NCBI RefSeq assembly: GCF_000145235.1
Contig: NC_014391.1
Span: forward strand, 6,343,501-6,407,500
Length of the DNA: 64,000 nucleotides
Direction of reading: 5' to 3'
Source: Micromonospora aurantiaca ATCC 27029
GTDB lineage: Bacteria; Actinomycetota; Actinomycetes; Mycobacteriales; Micromonosporaceae
This document shows positions 41,907-50,117 of this stretch, piece after piece (position 1 is the first letter of the stretch; every line of letters starts with the position of its first letter). The notes under the pieces were generated by a model that was not told the origin of the DNA, searched no databases, and worked only from the letters and a program-made list of their open reading frames with translations. The position numbers and the translations under genes were made by a program.

Positions 41907-42761
41907 ATGCGGGGCTCTACGCTGCGCGCCGCCGGGCTCGTGACAGTCGTACTGGCCGGCCTGCTCGGATCCGCGTTCGCGCTGGGCCGCAGCCTGGTGC
42001 CCGACCCGCATCCGTCGGCCGCCGGAGTCGCCACCACGCTCAACGGGCCGCGCTACGGCGAGCAGCCACCCAGCACCGACTTCCCGGGCGGCACGGCCAG
42101 CCCCCGGCCGAGCCCCGACGCCGCGCCGGACGCCGCACCGGTCGAGCCCGGCGGCGACGGCCCGTACGGCGCCCTGGTCGCCACCGGCTCGTCCCAGGTC
42201 GCGCTCACCTTCGACGACGGCCCCGACCCCCGCTGGACACCGCAGGTGCTCGCACTGCTGGCCCAGTACGGCGTACGGGCGACCTTCTGCGTCGTCGGCG
42301 AGAACGTCGAGGCCCACCCGGACCTGGTCCGGTCGATCGTGGCCGAGGGCCACACGCTGTGCAACCACTCCTGGAACCACGACGTCAACCTGGGCAAGCG
42401 AGCCCCGGCGACGATCCGGGCCGACCTGCTGCGCACGAACGACGCGATCCTGGCCGCCGCGCCCGACGCGCGGATCGCGTACTACCGCCAGCCCGGCGGG
42501 GCCTGGACGCCGTCCGTCATGTCGGCCTGCGCCGACCTGAGTCTCACCCCGCTGCACTGGAGTGTGGACCCGTCGGACTGGAAGGCGCCGGGCGCCACCA
42601 CCATCGAGGCGATGGTCCGCTCGCAGATGGGGCCCGGCGCGATCGTGCTCATGCACGACGCGGGCGGGGACCGGTCCGGCACCGTCAGCGCGTTGCAGCA
42701 ACTCCTGCCCGAACTGCTGGCCCGGTTCGAGCTGGAGGCGCTGCCCGTCGGCAGCCCGTGA
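41907..42761 (+). CDS. polysaccharide deacetylase family protein (CE4)
   Basis: A 284-residue secreted or membrane-anchored deacetylase. An N-terminal helix (AAGLVTVVLAGLLGSAFALG) is followed by a 60-residue Pro/Asp/Ala linker and a NodB domain with all motifs: TFDDGPD (catalytic base and metal), NHSWNHD (the HxxxH zinc pair), YYRQPGG, and a late VLMHDAGG. It would remove acetyl groups from peptidoglycan or other GlcNAc polymers outside the cell. Start at 41907 (ATG) is less sure than the domain; GTG at 41898 is possible. Confidence 0.88.
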   Translation: MRGSTLRAAGLVTVVLAGLLGSAFALGRSLVPDPHPSAAGVATTLNGPRYGEQPPSTDFPGGTASPRPSPDAAPDAAPVEPGGDGPYGALVATGSSQVALTFDDGPDPRWTPQVLALLAQYGVRATFCVVGENVEAHPDLVRSIVAEGHTLCNHSWNHDVNLGKRAPATIRADLLRTNDAILAAAPDARIAYYRQPGGAWTPSVMSACADLSLTPLHWSVDPSDWKAPGATTIEAMVRSQMGPGAIVLMHDAGGDRSGTVSALQQLLPELLARFELEALPVGSP

Positions 42762-42828
42762 CGAGCGCCACCGATCGCCGTCGTCGTCCGACGGGAACCG
42801 CGGCCCGCCTGCCGCTACCGTGACTCAG

Positions 42829-43767
42829 ATGAGCAGCACCGAGCCGACGAGTGGTCCCGGGGCCGACCGGATCGACCGGGCGGACCGGCTGACGCCGGAC
42901 GAGGTCGCCGAGGTGCTGGCGCTGGCCCGCGCCGCCGGTGACGCCGACGGCGCCGACCCGCTCGACGAGCACGTGCTGCTGCGGCTGCGCGACCCCGAGG
43001 CGCCCGCCGTGCACCTCACCGCCCGGACCACCGAGGGCACCCTCACCGGGTACGCGCACCTCGACACCACCGCCCCGGCCGAGGGAGTCGGCGTGGAGAT
43101 GGTCGTGCACCCGGCGTACCGGCGGCGTGGCTCCGGCCGGGCGCTGGCCCGTGGCGTGGTGGCCGCCGCGTCCGGACCGCTGCGCGCCTGGGCGCACGGC
43201 GACCACCCGTCGGCCGCCGCACTGGCCGTCGACCTGGGCTTCTCCCGGGCGCGGGTGCTCTGGCAGATGCGCCGTCCGCTCACCGCCGAGCTGCCGGCAC
43301 CGGTCGTACCGGAGGGCGTGAGGCTGCGCGCGTTCCGCCCCGGCGAGGACGACGAGGCCTGGCTGGCGGTGAACAACGCCGCCTTCGCCCAGCACCCGGA
43401 GCAGGGCAAGTGGACGCTCGACGACCTGCGCGTACGCATCGCCGAGCCGTGGTTCGACAGGGCCGGATTCCTGCTCGCCGTCGACTCCGCCACCGGGCGG
43501 CTGCTCGGCTTCCACTGGACCAAGGTGCACGAGCAGCAGGGCTCGGCCCGCATCGGCGAGGTCTACGTGCTCGGCGTCGACCCGTCCGCGCACCGGGGCG
43601 GGCTGGGCCGGGTGCTCACCGCCGCGGGCCTGACCCACCTGCGCGACGAACGCGGGCTGGACCGGGTGATGCTCTACGTAGACGAGAGCAACACCGCCGC
43701 TGTGGCGCTCTACGAGCGGCTGGGCTTCGCGCACTGGTCCGCGCACGTCAACTACCAGCTCGGCTGA
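42829..43767 (+). CDS. mshD: mycothiol synthase
   Basis: Final enzyme of mycothiol synthesis: acetyl-CoA:Cys-GlcN-Ins acetyltransferase. It has 312 residues in two GNAT domains; the second is catalytic. Domain 1 carries VHPAYRRRGSGRALARG; domain 2 carries VLGVDPSAHRGGLGRVLTAAG and the MshD-type NNAAFAQHPEQGKWTLDDL, AEPWFDRAGFLL and FHWTKVHE blocks. TACCGT ends 7 nt before the ATG, so the message may be leaderless. The gene stands alone between a deacetylase and pstS; mshA is at 5445. Confidence 0.93.
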   Translation: MSSTEPTSGPGADRIDRADRLTPDEVAEVLALARAAGDADGADPLDEHVLLRLRDPEAPAVHLTARTTEGTLTGYAHLDTTAPAEGVGVEMVVHPAYRRRGSGRALARGVVAAASGPLRAWAHGDHPSAAALAVDLGFSRARVLWQMRRPLTAELPAPVVPEGVRLRAFRPGEDDEAWLAVNNAAFAQHPEQGKWTLDDLRVRIAEPWFDRAGFLLAVDSATGRLLGFHWTKVHEQQGSARIGEVYVLGVDPSAHRGGLGRVLTAAGLTHLRDERGLDRVMLYVDESNTAAVALYERLGFAHWSAHVNYQLG

Positions 43768-43871
43768 GCGCTCGCCGACCCCGGAAATTCGCCACAAAGG
43801 CGATAGCGGGCTGCTAGTTCACGAAATGGACAACCCCTCCTCAGCGTACGGCCACCTCGTCGGCTGAACGT

Positions 43872-43893
43872 GTTCACCGCGCGTTCACTTACG
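43872..43893 (+). promoter_or_regulatory. PHO box before pstS
   Basis: Two adjacent 11-bp direct repeats, GTTCACCGCGC (43872-43882) and GTTCACTTACG (43883-43893), match the GTTCACC unit of actinobacterial PhoP sites. TACCTT at 43921-43926 is a plausible -10. PhoP activation of pstSCAB under phosphate limitation is expected. Confidence 0.9.
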
Positions 43894-44000
43894 TCCGGCG
43901 AACCGTCCACCTGGCCCTCCTACCTTTCGTGTCAGCCGGTCAGCGCCGGCCCCCGGCACTCCGGGCGACCTGACCAAAGACGTGAAGGGAAACCCCTCAA

Positions 44001-45104
44001 GTGAAGCTCCAGCGGCACGGCGCCATCGCCTGTCTCGCTCTTACCGCGGTTCTCGGTCTCAGCGCCTGCGGCTCGGACAACAACGAGCCGGCCGGTGCCT
44101 CCGCCTCCGGTTCCGCCGCCGCGGTGGACTGCGCGACGGGCACGCTGAACGCGCAGGGCTCCTCCGCCCAGAAGAACGCCATGGCCGAGTGGATCAAGGC
44201 TTACCAGCAGAAGTGCGCCGGCACCACGATCAACTACGAGCCGAGCGGCTCGGGCGCCGGCATCCAGGCCTTCATCGCCGGCACCGCCGACTTCGCCGGC
44301 TCGGACTCCGCCCTCAAGCCGGAGGAGCAGCCGCAGGCCGACGCCAAGTGCACCGGCGGCCAGGCGCTCAACCTGCCGATGGTCATCGGCCCGGTCGCCG
44401 TCGTCTACAACGTCAGCGGCGCGGACAACCTCCAGTTCAGCCCGGCCACCCTGGCGAAGATCTTCGCCGGCAAGGTGACCAAGTGGGACGACGCGGCGAT
44501 CAAGGCCGACAACCCGGACGCCAAGCTGCCGTCGACCGCGATCCAGGCGGTGCACCGCTCGGACGAGTCGGGCACCACCGACAACTTCACCAAGTACCTC
44601 TCCAAGACCGCCGAGGCGGACTGGACGCTCGGTAACTCCAAGGCGTGGAAGGCCCCGGGCGGCGTCGGCGCGGCCAAGTCCGACGGTGTGGCCAGCAAGG
44701 TCAAGAGCACCGACGGCACCATCAGCTACGTCGAGTGGTCGTACGCCGAGAACTCCGACCTGAAGATGGCGAAGATCAAGAACGGCAACGGCGAGTTCGT
44801 CGAGCTGACCGGCGACTCGGCCGGCAAGACCATCGCGGGCGCCAAGTTCGAGGGTCAGGGCAACGACCTGAAGATGTCGATCGACTACAACACCAAGGAG
44901 GCCGGGGCGTACCCGATCGTCCTGGCGACCTACGAGATCGTCTGCAGCAAGGGCCTCGCCGCCGACAAGCTGCCGCTGGTCAAGGGCCTGCTCGGCCACG
45001 CCGCCAGCGCCGAGGGGCAGAAGGAGCTCGTCGAGCTGGGCTACGCGCCGCTGCCCGAGACCGTCCGCACCAAGGTCGAGGCCGCGGTCAAGAGCCTCTC
45101 CTGA
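44001..45104 (+). CDS. pstS: phosphate ABC transporter substrate-binding lipoprotein
   Basis: High-affinity phosphate receptor on the outer face of the membrane, 367 residues. Signal with lipobox LSAC (Cys at residue 23-24), then the phosphate-binding features LNAQGSSAQKNAMAEW, YEPSGSGAGIQAFIAGTADFAGSDS and HRSDESGTTDNFTKYL, which supply the Ser/Thr/Asp ligands. GTG at 44001 follows gaagggaaaccc. First gene of pstSCAB, behind a PHO box. Very high expression under phosphate limitation is likely. Confidence 0.97.
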   Translation: MKLQRHGAIACLALTAVLGLSACGSDNNEPAGASASGSAAAVDCATGTLNAQGSSAQKNAMAEWIKAYQQKCAGTTINYEPSGSGAGIQAFIAGTADFAGSDSALKPEEQPQADAKCTGGQALNLPMVIGPVAVVYNVSGADNLQFSPATLAKIFAGKVTKWDDAAIKADNPDAKLPSTAIQAVHRSDESGTTDNFTKYLSKTAEADWTLGNSKAWKAPGGVGAAKSDGVASKVKSTDGTISYVEWSYAENSDLKMAKIKNGNGEFVELTGDSAGKTIAGAKFEGQGNDLKMSIDYNTKEAGAYPIVLATYEIVCSKGLAADKLPLVKGLLGHAASAEGQKELVELGYAPLPETVRTKVEAAVKSLS

Positions 45105-45145
45105 CGCTCTGACCGACACCTCCTCAACACGAAGCGAGCGAGCAG

Positions 45146-46231
45146 ATGGGTGACACCCCTCACCGCTCGGCCCACGCCGGCACCGGCGGGAACCCCGTGA
45201 CCACGAGTCACGAGCGACCCGCCGGTGCCTCGGCGCGTGTGGCCGAGCGCCCCGGTAACCCGGGCCGCCCCGACGGTGGCCTCGGCGGCGGCGGCGCCCT
45301 CCCCCGGGCCCGCGCCTTCGGCGCGGAACGGGCGTTCCGCGGCCTGACCCTGGCCGCCGGCACCACGGTCCTGGTGGTCATCGCGGCCATCGCGATCTTC
45401 CTGATCGCCAAGGCCGTCCCGGCGCTGCGGGCCAACACCGAGTCGTTCTGGACGTTCGAGGGCTGGTTCCCGAACGACGACCCGCCGCAGTTCGGCATCG
45501 GCGCGCTCGCCTTCGGTACGGTCCTGAGCTCGCTGCTGGCGCTGCTCATGGCGGTGCCGGTCGCGCTGGGCATCGCCCTGTACCTGTCGCACTACGCGCC
45601 CCGGCGGCTCGGCAACGCCCTGGGCTTCCTGATCGACCTGCTGGCCGCCGTGCCGAGCGTCGTGTTCGGCCTCTGGGGCCGGGACTACTTCGCCCAGCCG
45701 GTCGCCGACCTGTCCGCGTGGCTGAACAGGTACTTCGGCTGGATCCCGATCTTCGGCGACGGCCCGTACGGCAACTCGATCCTGCTCGGCTCGGTGGTGC
45801 TCGCCATCATGGTGCTGCCGATCGTCACCTCGCTGTCCCGCGAGGTGTTCCGGCAGACCCCGACCGCCAACGAGGAGGCCGCGCTCGCGCTCGGCGCCAC
45901 CCGCTGGGAGATGATCCGCACCGCGGTCCTCCCGTACGGGCGGCCCGGCGTCATCGCCGCGGTGATGCTCGGCCTGGGCCGGGCGCTCGGCGAGACCATC
46001 GCGCTGGCGCTCACGCTCGGCTCCACGTACGCCATCTCGTTCAACATCCTGCAGAGCGGCGGCAACTCGATCGCCGCGAACATCGCCAACCGGTTCGCCG
46101 AGGCGAACGACACCGGCCGGGGCGCACTCATCGCCTCCGGCCTGGTGCTGTTCGCGATCACGCTGATCGTCAACATCACCGCGCGGGCGATCATCCACCG
46201 GCGGCGCGAGTTCACGGAGTCGGCCGCATGA
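45146..46231 (+). CDS. pstC: phosphate ABC transporter permease PstC
   Basis: Inner-membrane permease of 361 residues, six helices after a 70-residue disordered cytoplasmic start that is longer than in E. coli. The signature loop reads AVPSVVFGLWGRDYFAQP, and the ATPase-docking region NEEAALALGATRWEMIRTAVLPYG is intact. It forms the phosphate pore with PstA. Forty-one bases after pstS; its stop overlaps the pstA start by 4 nt. Confidence 0.96.
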   Translation: MGDTPHRSAHAGTGGNPVTTSHERPAGASARVAERPGNPGRPDGGLGGGGALPRARAFGAERAFRGLTLAAGTTVLVVIAAIAIFLIAKAVPALRANTESFWTFEGWFPNDDPPQFGIGALAFGTVLSSLLALLMAVPVALGIALYLSHYAPRRLGNALGFLIDLLAAVPSVVFGLWGRDYFAQPVADLSAWLNRYFGWIPIFGDGPYGNSILLGSVVLAIMVLPIVTSLSREVFRQTPTANEEAALALGATRWEMIRTAVLPYGRPGVIAAVMLGLGRALGETIALALTLGSTYAISFNILQSGGNSIAANIANRFAEANDTGRGALIASGLVLFAITLIVNITARAIIHRRREFTESAA

Positions 46232-47316
46232 CCACTACCCTCACCCCCCGCCGCCCGCGCCCGCCGGCCCAGCCGGCCACGCTGCGGGCGAGGCGGCTTC
46301 CCGCGTACGCCGCTCCGGCCATCGCCGTCGCGGCGCTGCTGCTCGCGGCGGCCCTGGTGTACGGCGCCGGCATCGGCGGCCCGGTCCTGGTCGTGGTGGT
46401 CGGCGCGCTGTTCTACCTGGCCGGTCTGTTCGCCGCGGCCAACGCGGTGGAGGGACGCCGGTCGGCCCGCAACCGCACCTGGAGCGCGCTGATCCACTCC
46501 GCGTTCGTGCTGGCGGTGCTGCCGCTGGCCTCGGTGGTCTGGACGCTTGTCAGCAAGGGCTCCGAGCGGCTGGACGCCAACTTCTTCGGCACCTCGATGA
46601 ACAACATCGGGTCGCGGGACGCCAACGGCGGCGCGTACCACGCGATCGTCGGCACGTTGCAGCAGGTGGGCATCGCCACCCTGATCACGGTGCCGCTCGG
46701 CGTGCTCTGCGCGATCTACATCGTCGAGTACGGCCGGGGCCGGTTCGCGTTCACCATCCGCTTCTTCGTGGACGTGATGACCGGCATCCCGTCGATCGTC
46801 ACCGGCCTGTTCGTGCTGGCCTTCTGGGTGCTGGTCGTCTCGCCGTGGTTCAACGACGGCCGGCCGGGCTTCTCCGGCTTCGCCGCCGCGCTGGCGCTGA
46901 GCGTGCTGATGCTGCCCACAGTGGTCCGCTCCACCGAGGAGATGCTCCGGCTGGTGCCGGCGCCGCTGCGCGAGGGCGCGTACGCCCTGGGCGTACCGAA
47001 GTGGAAGACCATCCTGCGGGTCGTGCTGCCGACCGCGCTGCCCGGCATCGTCACCGGCATCATGCTCGCCATCGCGCGGGCCGCCGGTGAGACCGCCCCG
47101 GTGCTGCTCGTCGCCGGCGGCGGCGCGGCGATCAACTTCAACCCGTTCGAGAACAACCAGTCGTCGCTGGCCCTCTTCGTATACCAGCAGGCCGGCGAGG
47201 CGTCGAAGTACTCGCCGGCACGGGCGTGGACCGCGGCGCTGACCCTGGTCGCCCTCGTCCTCGTCCTCACCGTCGCGGCGAAGTTGCTGGCCCGTCGTAA
47301 CCGGCTCGGCCGATGA
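46228..47316 (+). CDS. pstA: phosphate ABC transporter permease PstA
   Basis: Permease of 362 residues with the six-helix core preceded by an extra hydrophobic pair (AYAAPAIAVAALLLAAALVYG and PVLVVVVGALFYLAGLFAA), seen in actinobacterial PstA. Core motifs: DVMTGIPSIVTGLFVLAFW and the EAA-type LREGAYALGVPKWKTILRVVL. The ATG overlaps pstC's stop. Twenty bases separate it from pstB. Confidence 0.96.
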   Translation: MTTTLTPRRPRPPAQPATLRARRLPAYAAPAIAVAALLLAAALVYGAGIGGPVLVVVVGALFYLAGLFAAANAVEGRRSARNRTWSALIHSAFVLAVLPLASVVWTLVSKGSERLDANFFGTSMNNIGSRDANGGAYHAIVGTLQQVGIATLITVPLGVLCAIYIVEYGRGRFAFTIRFFVDVMTGIPSIVTGLFVLAFWVLVVSPWFNDGRPGFSGFAAALALSVLMLPTVVRSTEEMLRLVPAPLREGAYALGVPKWKTILRVVLPTALPGIVTGIMLAIARAAGETAPVLLVAGGGAAINFNPFENNQSSLALFVYQQAGEASKYSPARAWTAALTLVALVLVLTVAAKLLARRNRLGR

Positions 47317-47336
47317 ACCCCGGAGGTACCGCCACC

Positions 47337-48113
47337 ATGGCCAAGCGCATCGAAGCCACGAACGTGACCGCCTACTACGGCGGGTTCAAGGCGATCGAGA
47401 ACATCAACCTGACCGTCGAGCCGAAGACCGTCACCGCCCTGATCGGGCCGTCCGGCTGCGGCAAGTCCACGTTCCTGCGGTCGATCAACCGGATGCACGA
47501 GGTGCTGCCCGGCGCCCGGGTCGAGGGCAGCCTCACCATCGACGACCAGGACATCTACGACCGCGACGTGGACGTCACGGCGGTCCGCCGGATGATCGGC
47601 ATGGTCTTCCAGCGGCCGAACCCGTTCCCCACCATGAGCATCTTCGAGAACGTGGTGGCGGGCCTGCGGCTCAACGGCGTGCGGCGCAAGTCGATCCTGG
47701 AGGAGGCGGCCGAGCGGGCGCTCCGCTCGGCGAACCTGTGGGACGAGGTGAAGGACCGCCTCGCCAAGCCCGGCGCGGGCCTGTCCGGCGGTCAGCAGCA
47801 GCGGCTCTGCATCGCCCGCACCATCGCTGTCGAGCCGCAGGTGGTGCTGATGGACGAGCCCTGCTCGGCGCTGGACCCGATCTCCACGCTGGCCATCGAG
47901 GACCTGATGTTCCAGCTCAAGGACAAGTTCACCATCATCATCGTCACGCACAACATGCAGCAGGCCGCGCGGGTGTCGGACCGGACCGCCTTCTTCTCGA
48001 TCGAGAAGACCGGCGACCCGGGGCGCCTGATCGAGTACGACAACACCCAGAAGATCTTCAGCAACCCGAGCCAGAAGAAGACCGAGGACTACATCACCGG
48101 CCGCTTCGGCTGA
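47337..48113 (+). CDS. pstB: phosphate ABC transporter ATPase PstB
   Basis: Cytosolic ATPase of 258 residues: Walker A GPSGCGKST, Q-loop MVFQRPNPFPTMSIFEN (PstB-specific), ABC signature LSGGQQQRL, Walker B VVLMDEPCSALDP, H-loop TIIIVTHNM. ATG at 47337 with ggaggt nine nt upstream is preferred over ATG at 47313. Last gene of pstSCAB; no phoU gene follows. A 54-bp repeat begins 3 nt after its stop. Confidence 0.97.
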   Translation: MAKRIEATNVTAYYGGFKAIENINLTVEPKTVTALIGPSGCGKSTFLRSINRMHEVLPGARVEGSLTIDDQDIYDRDVDVTAVRRMIGMVFQRPNPFPTMSIFENVVAGLRLNGVRRKSILEEAAERALRSANLWDEVKDRLAKPGAGLSGGQQQRLCIARTIAVEPQVVLMDEPCSALDPISTLAIEDLMFQLKDKFTIIIVTHNMQQAARVSDRTAFFSIEKTGDPGRLIEYDNTQKIFSNPSQKKTEDYITGRFG

Positions 48114-48116
48114 GGT

Positions 48117-48170
48117 GTAAGGAGGGGGCCCCTGTTAACGCCTCCGGTAGAGGAAGGGGCCCCTCTTAAC
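48117..48170 (+). repeat. 54-bp GGGCCC double palindrome, copy B3
   Basis: Same length and order as B1 and B2: half-site GTAAGGAGGGGGCCCCTGTT..., spacer GCCTCCG, half-site GTAGAGGAAGGGGCCCC.... Three nt after the pstB stop, in the pstB direction, between convergent pstB and NUDIX genes, so it may also stop transcription there. Confidence 0.9.
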
Positions 48171-48184
48171 ACCGCCGGCCGAGG

Positions 48185-49012
48185 TCAGCTCAGGCGGAAG
48201 CGGGGCTCGGCACCGTCCAGGCCGTCGATGTGGGGCAGGATCGGCGTACCCGGCTCTCGCTCTGCCGCAGCGCGGGCCACGCCGGCGAGGTCGCCCGCGG
48301 CGGCGACCTCGGCGAGCGTGACCATGGTGGGCGGCAGCATGGTCAGCTCGCCGGCCTCGGTCCGGGCCAGGGCGTCCGCCGGGCGCAGCCACAGCGTGTG
48401 GTCGGCCTCGCCGGAGACGTCCCGGGTCCGCTGCCCCTCGGGCAGCAGGGCCACGAAGAAGTACGTGTCGAAGCGGCGCGGCTCGAACTCCGGGGTGATC
48501 CACCGGCTCCACGGCAGCAGCAGGTCGGACCGGAGCGTCAGGCCCCGACCGGCCAGCAGGTCCGCGAAGCCGACCCGCCGTCCCTCCAGATCCTGCCGGG
48601 CCGTCTCCCAGTCGTCGCCGCTCACGTCGCCGACCACGGTGTCCGGGTCCGGCCCGGCGAGCAGCACGCCCGCCTCCTCGAAGACCTCGCGGGCGGCGGC
48701 GCACACCACTGCCTGCGCGGCGGCCGGGTCGAGCCGGAGGCGCTCACCCCACGCCGCCGGGTCCGGGCCGGCCCAGCCGAGGTGCGCCTCCGAGTCGGAG
48801 CGGTCCACCCCGCCGCCGGGGAAGGCGTACATGCCGCCGAACGTCATCGCCGCCACCCGGCGGATCATGTAGACCTCGAAGCCGTCGCCGGCCGGGCGGA
48901 GCAGCAGCACGGTGGCGGCGACCCGGGGTACGGCTGGTACGGCGCCCTCGGCCTGGAACCGGCGGGCGTGCTCCACCAGGGCGGGGGGTGCGGCGAAGCC
49001 GTCGATCGTCAT
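48185..49012 (-). CDS. NUDIX hydrolase, NUDT19-like with split NUDIX box
   Basis: A 275-residue NUDIX protein. Its catalytic box is interrupted: GGMYAFPGGGVDRSD comes about 35 residues before AAREVFEEAGVLL, with an insertion between, the arrangement of the NUDT7/NUDT19 CoA- or nucleotide-diphosphatase group. RREVxEE glutamates are present, so hydrolysis of a nucleoside-diphosphate-linked substrate is likely. TAGGCT ends 6 nt before the ATG at 49012, so the message is leaderless. Convergent with pstB. Confidence 0.88.
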   Translation of the reverse strand: MTIDGFAAPPALVEHARRFQAEGAVPAVPRVAATVLLLRPAGDGFEVYMIRRVAAMTFGGMYAFPGGGVDRSDSEAHLGWAGPDPAAWGERLRLDPAAAQAVVCAAAREVFEEAGVLLAGPDPDTVVGDVSGDDWETARQDLEGRRVGFADLLAGRGLTLRSDLLLPWSRWITPEFEPRRFDTYFFVALLPEGQRTRDVSGEADHTLWLRPADALARTEAGELTMLPPTMVTLAEVAAAGDLAGVARAAAEREPGTPILPHIDGLDGAEPRFRLS

Positions 49013-49157
49013 GCGCCGAGCCTAGTTCGCGACGGGCGGCCCGGCCCGGCGGCGGCCGGGCGGAGACGCACGCCGCCTCACCCACACTCCCCGACCGCGC
49101 CGTCTGGTCACGATGCGTAGTTTTCGGCCCCGGAGCAACAGACACCCCTCTGCCGCC

Positions 49158-49224
49158 TTTGCTCTGCAGCCAGATCCGCAGCGGCAACCGTCCGTGAGCG
49201 GTGCGGATGAGGCTGCAGAGCAAA
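49158..49224. repeat. long imperfect palindrome in a 456-bp divergent intergenic region
   Basis: Arms of 23 bp (49158-49180 and 49202-49224) with 21 matches: TTTGCTCTGCAGCC..ATCCGCA against its complement, 21-nt loop. It is a different sequence from families A and B. A second 8-bp pair GGCGCGAG / CTCGCGCC (about 49228-49255) follows. The rest of 49013-49468 shows no gene on either strand; it lies between divergent NUDIX and DinB genes and should include both promoters. Confidence 0.75.
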
Positions 49225-49468
49225 GTGGGCGCGAGGTGGTCAGCCCAACTCGCGCCAAGGCCGCCTTATGTCCGGATGATCGCCTTTGGACGTCTGACTT
49301 CGACGAGGAGGCGGGCGGCAGCCGTCACTCTGCGCGTTCTTCACGCTACGTGTTCGCCGCGAAGCGGCATCAGCTCGCCGCGCCCGGTCGTGCGGGCCGG
49401 CCGGACCAGCCGGACCGTCGCCGGCACTGGGCAGCGGCCGCCGGTCGCGACTGGCAGGGTGGTGACCT

Positions 49469-50056
49469 ATGATCGACGACTTCGCGAAGCAGTATCTGCA
49501 CAACGACCTGCGCCAGATCCGCGAGGCGATGCTGTGGAAGCTCGACGGGCTGTCCGAGTACGACGTGCGCCGTCCCCTGACCGCGTCCGGCACCAACCTG
49601 CTCGGCCTGGTCAAGCACCTGTCCTTCGGGGAGGCCCGGTACTTCGGCGAGGTGTTCGGCAGGCCGTTCCCGGAGCCGCTGCCCCGGTGGGACGACCCGG
49701 ATCCGGACGGCACCGACATGTGGGCGACCGAGCACGAGACCCGCGAGGAGGTGATCGGCCGCTACCGGCGGGCGGCCGAGCACGCGGACGCGACGATCGA
49801 CGCCCTCGCCGTCGACGCTCCCGGCCACGTGCCGTGGTGGCCCCGCCCGGACGTCAAGTTGTTCAACATCCTGGTCCACGTGGTGGCCGAGACCAATCGG
49901 CACGCGGGGCACGCCGACATCCTGCGCGAGCAGCTCGACGGCTCGACCGGAGCATGGGCAGAGTACGCGCACCTGGAACCCGACCAGCCGACGCTGACGG
50001 CACGTCGGGCGATGATCGAACGGGCCGCCCGGGCCGCCGCCGACGCCCGCGGCTGA
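49469..50056 (+). CDS. DinB/DUF664 family protein
   Basis: A 195-residue four-helix DinB-superfamily protein of the DUF664 subgroup. The three metal-binding histidines are visible in LGLVKHLSFGEARYF and ETNRHAGHADILRE. Characterised relatives are metal-dependent thiol transferases using mycothiol or bacillithiol, which fits a mycothiol producer; the second such fold here is at 9941. ATG at 49469 with ggtggtgacct upstream. The substrate is unknown. Confidence 0.87.
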   Translation: MIDDFAKQYLHNDLRQIREAMLWKLDGLSEYDVRRPLTASGTNLLGLVKHLSFGEARYFGEVFGRPFPEPLPRWDDPDPDGTDMWATEHETREEVIGRYRRAAEHADATIDALAVDAPGHVPWWPRPDVKLFNILVHVVAETNRHAGHADILREQLDGSTGAWAEYAHLEPDQPTLTARRAMIERAARAAADARG

Positions 50057-50117
50057 TCCGTCCCGACGGGTGGATCACCTTGCCAGCCCCGGAGCAGGAA
50101 GGGATAGCGTGCCGGGC

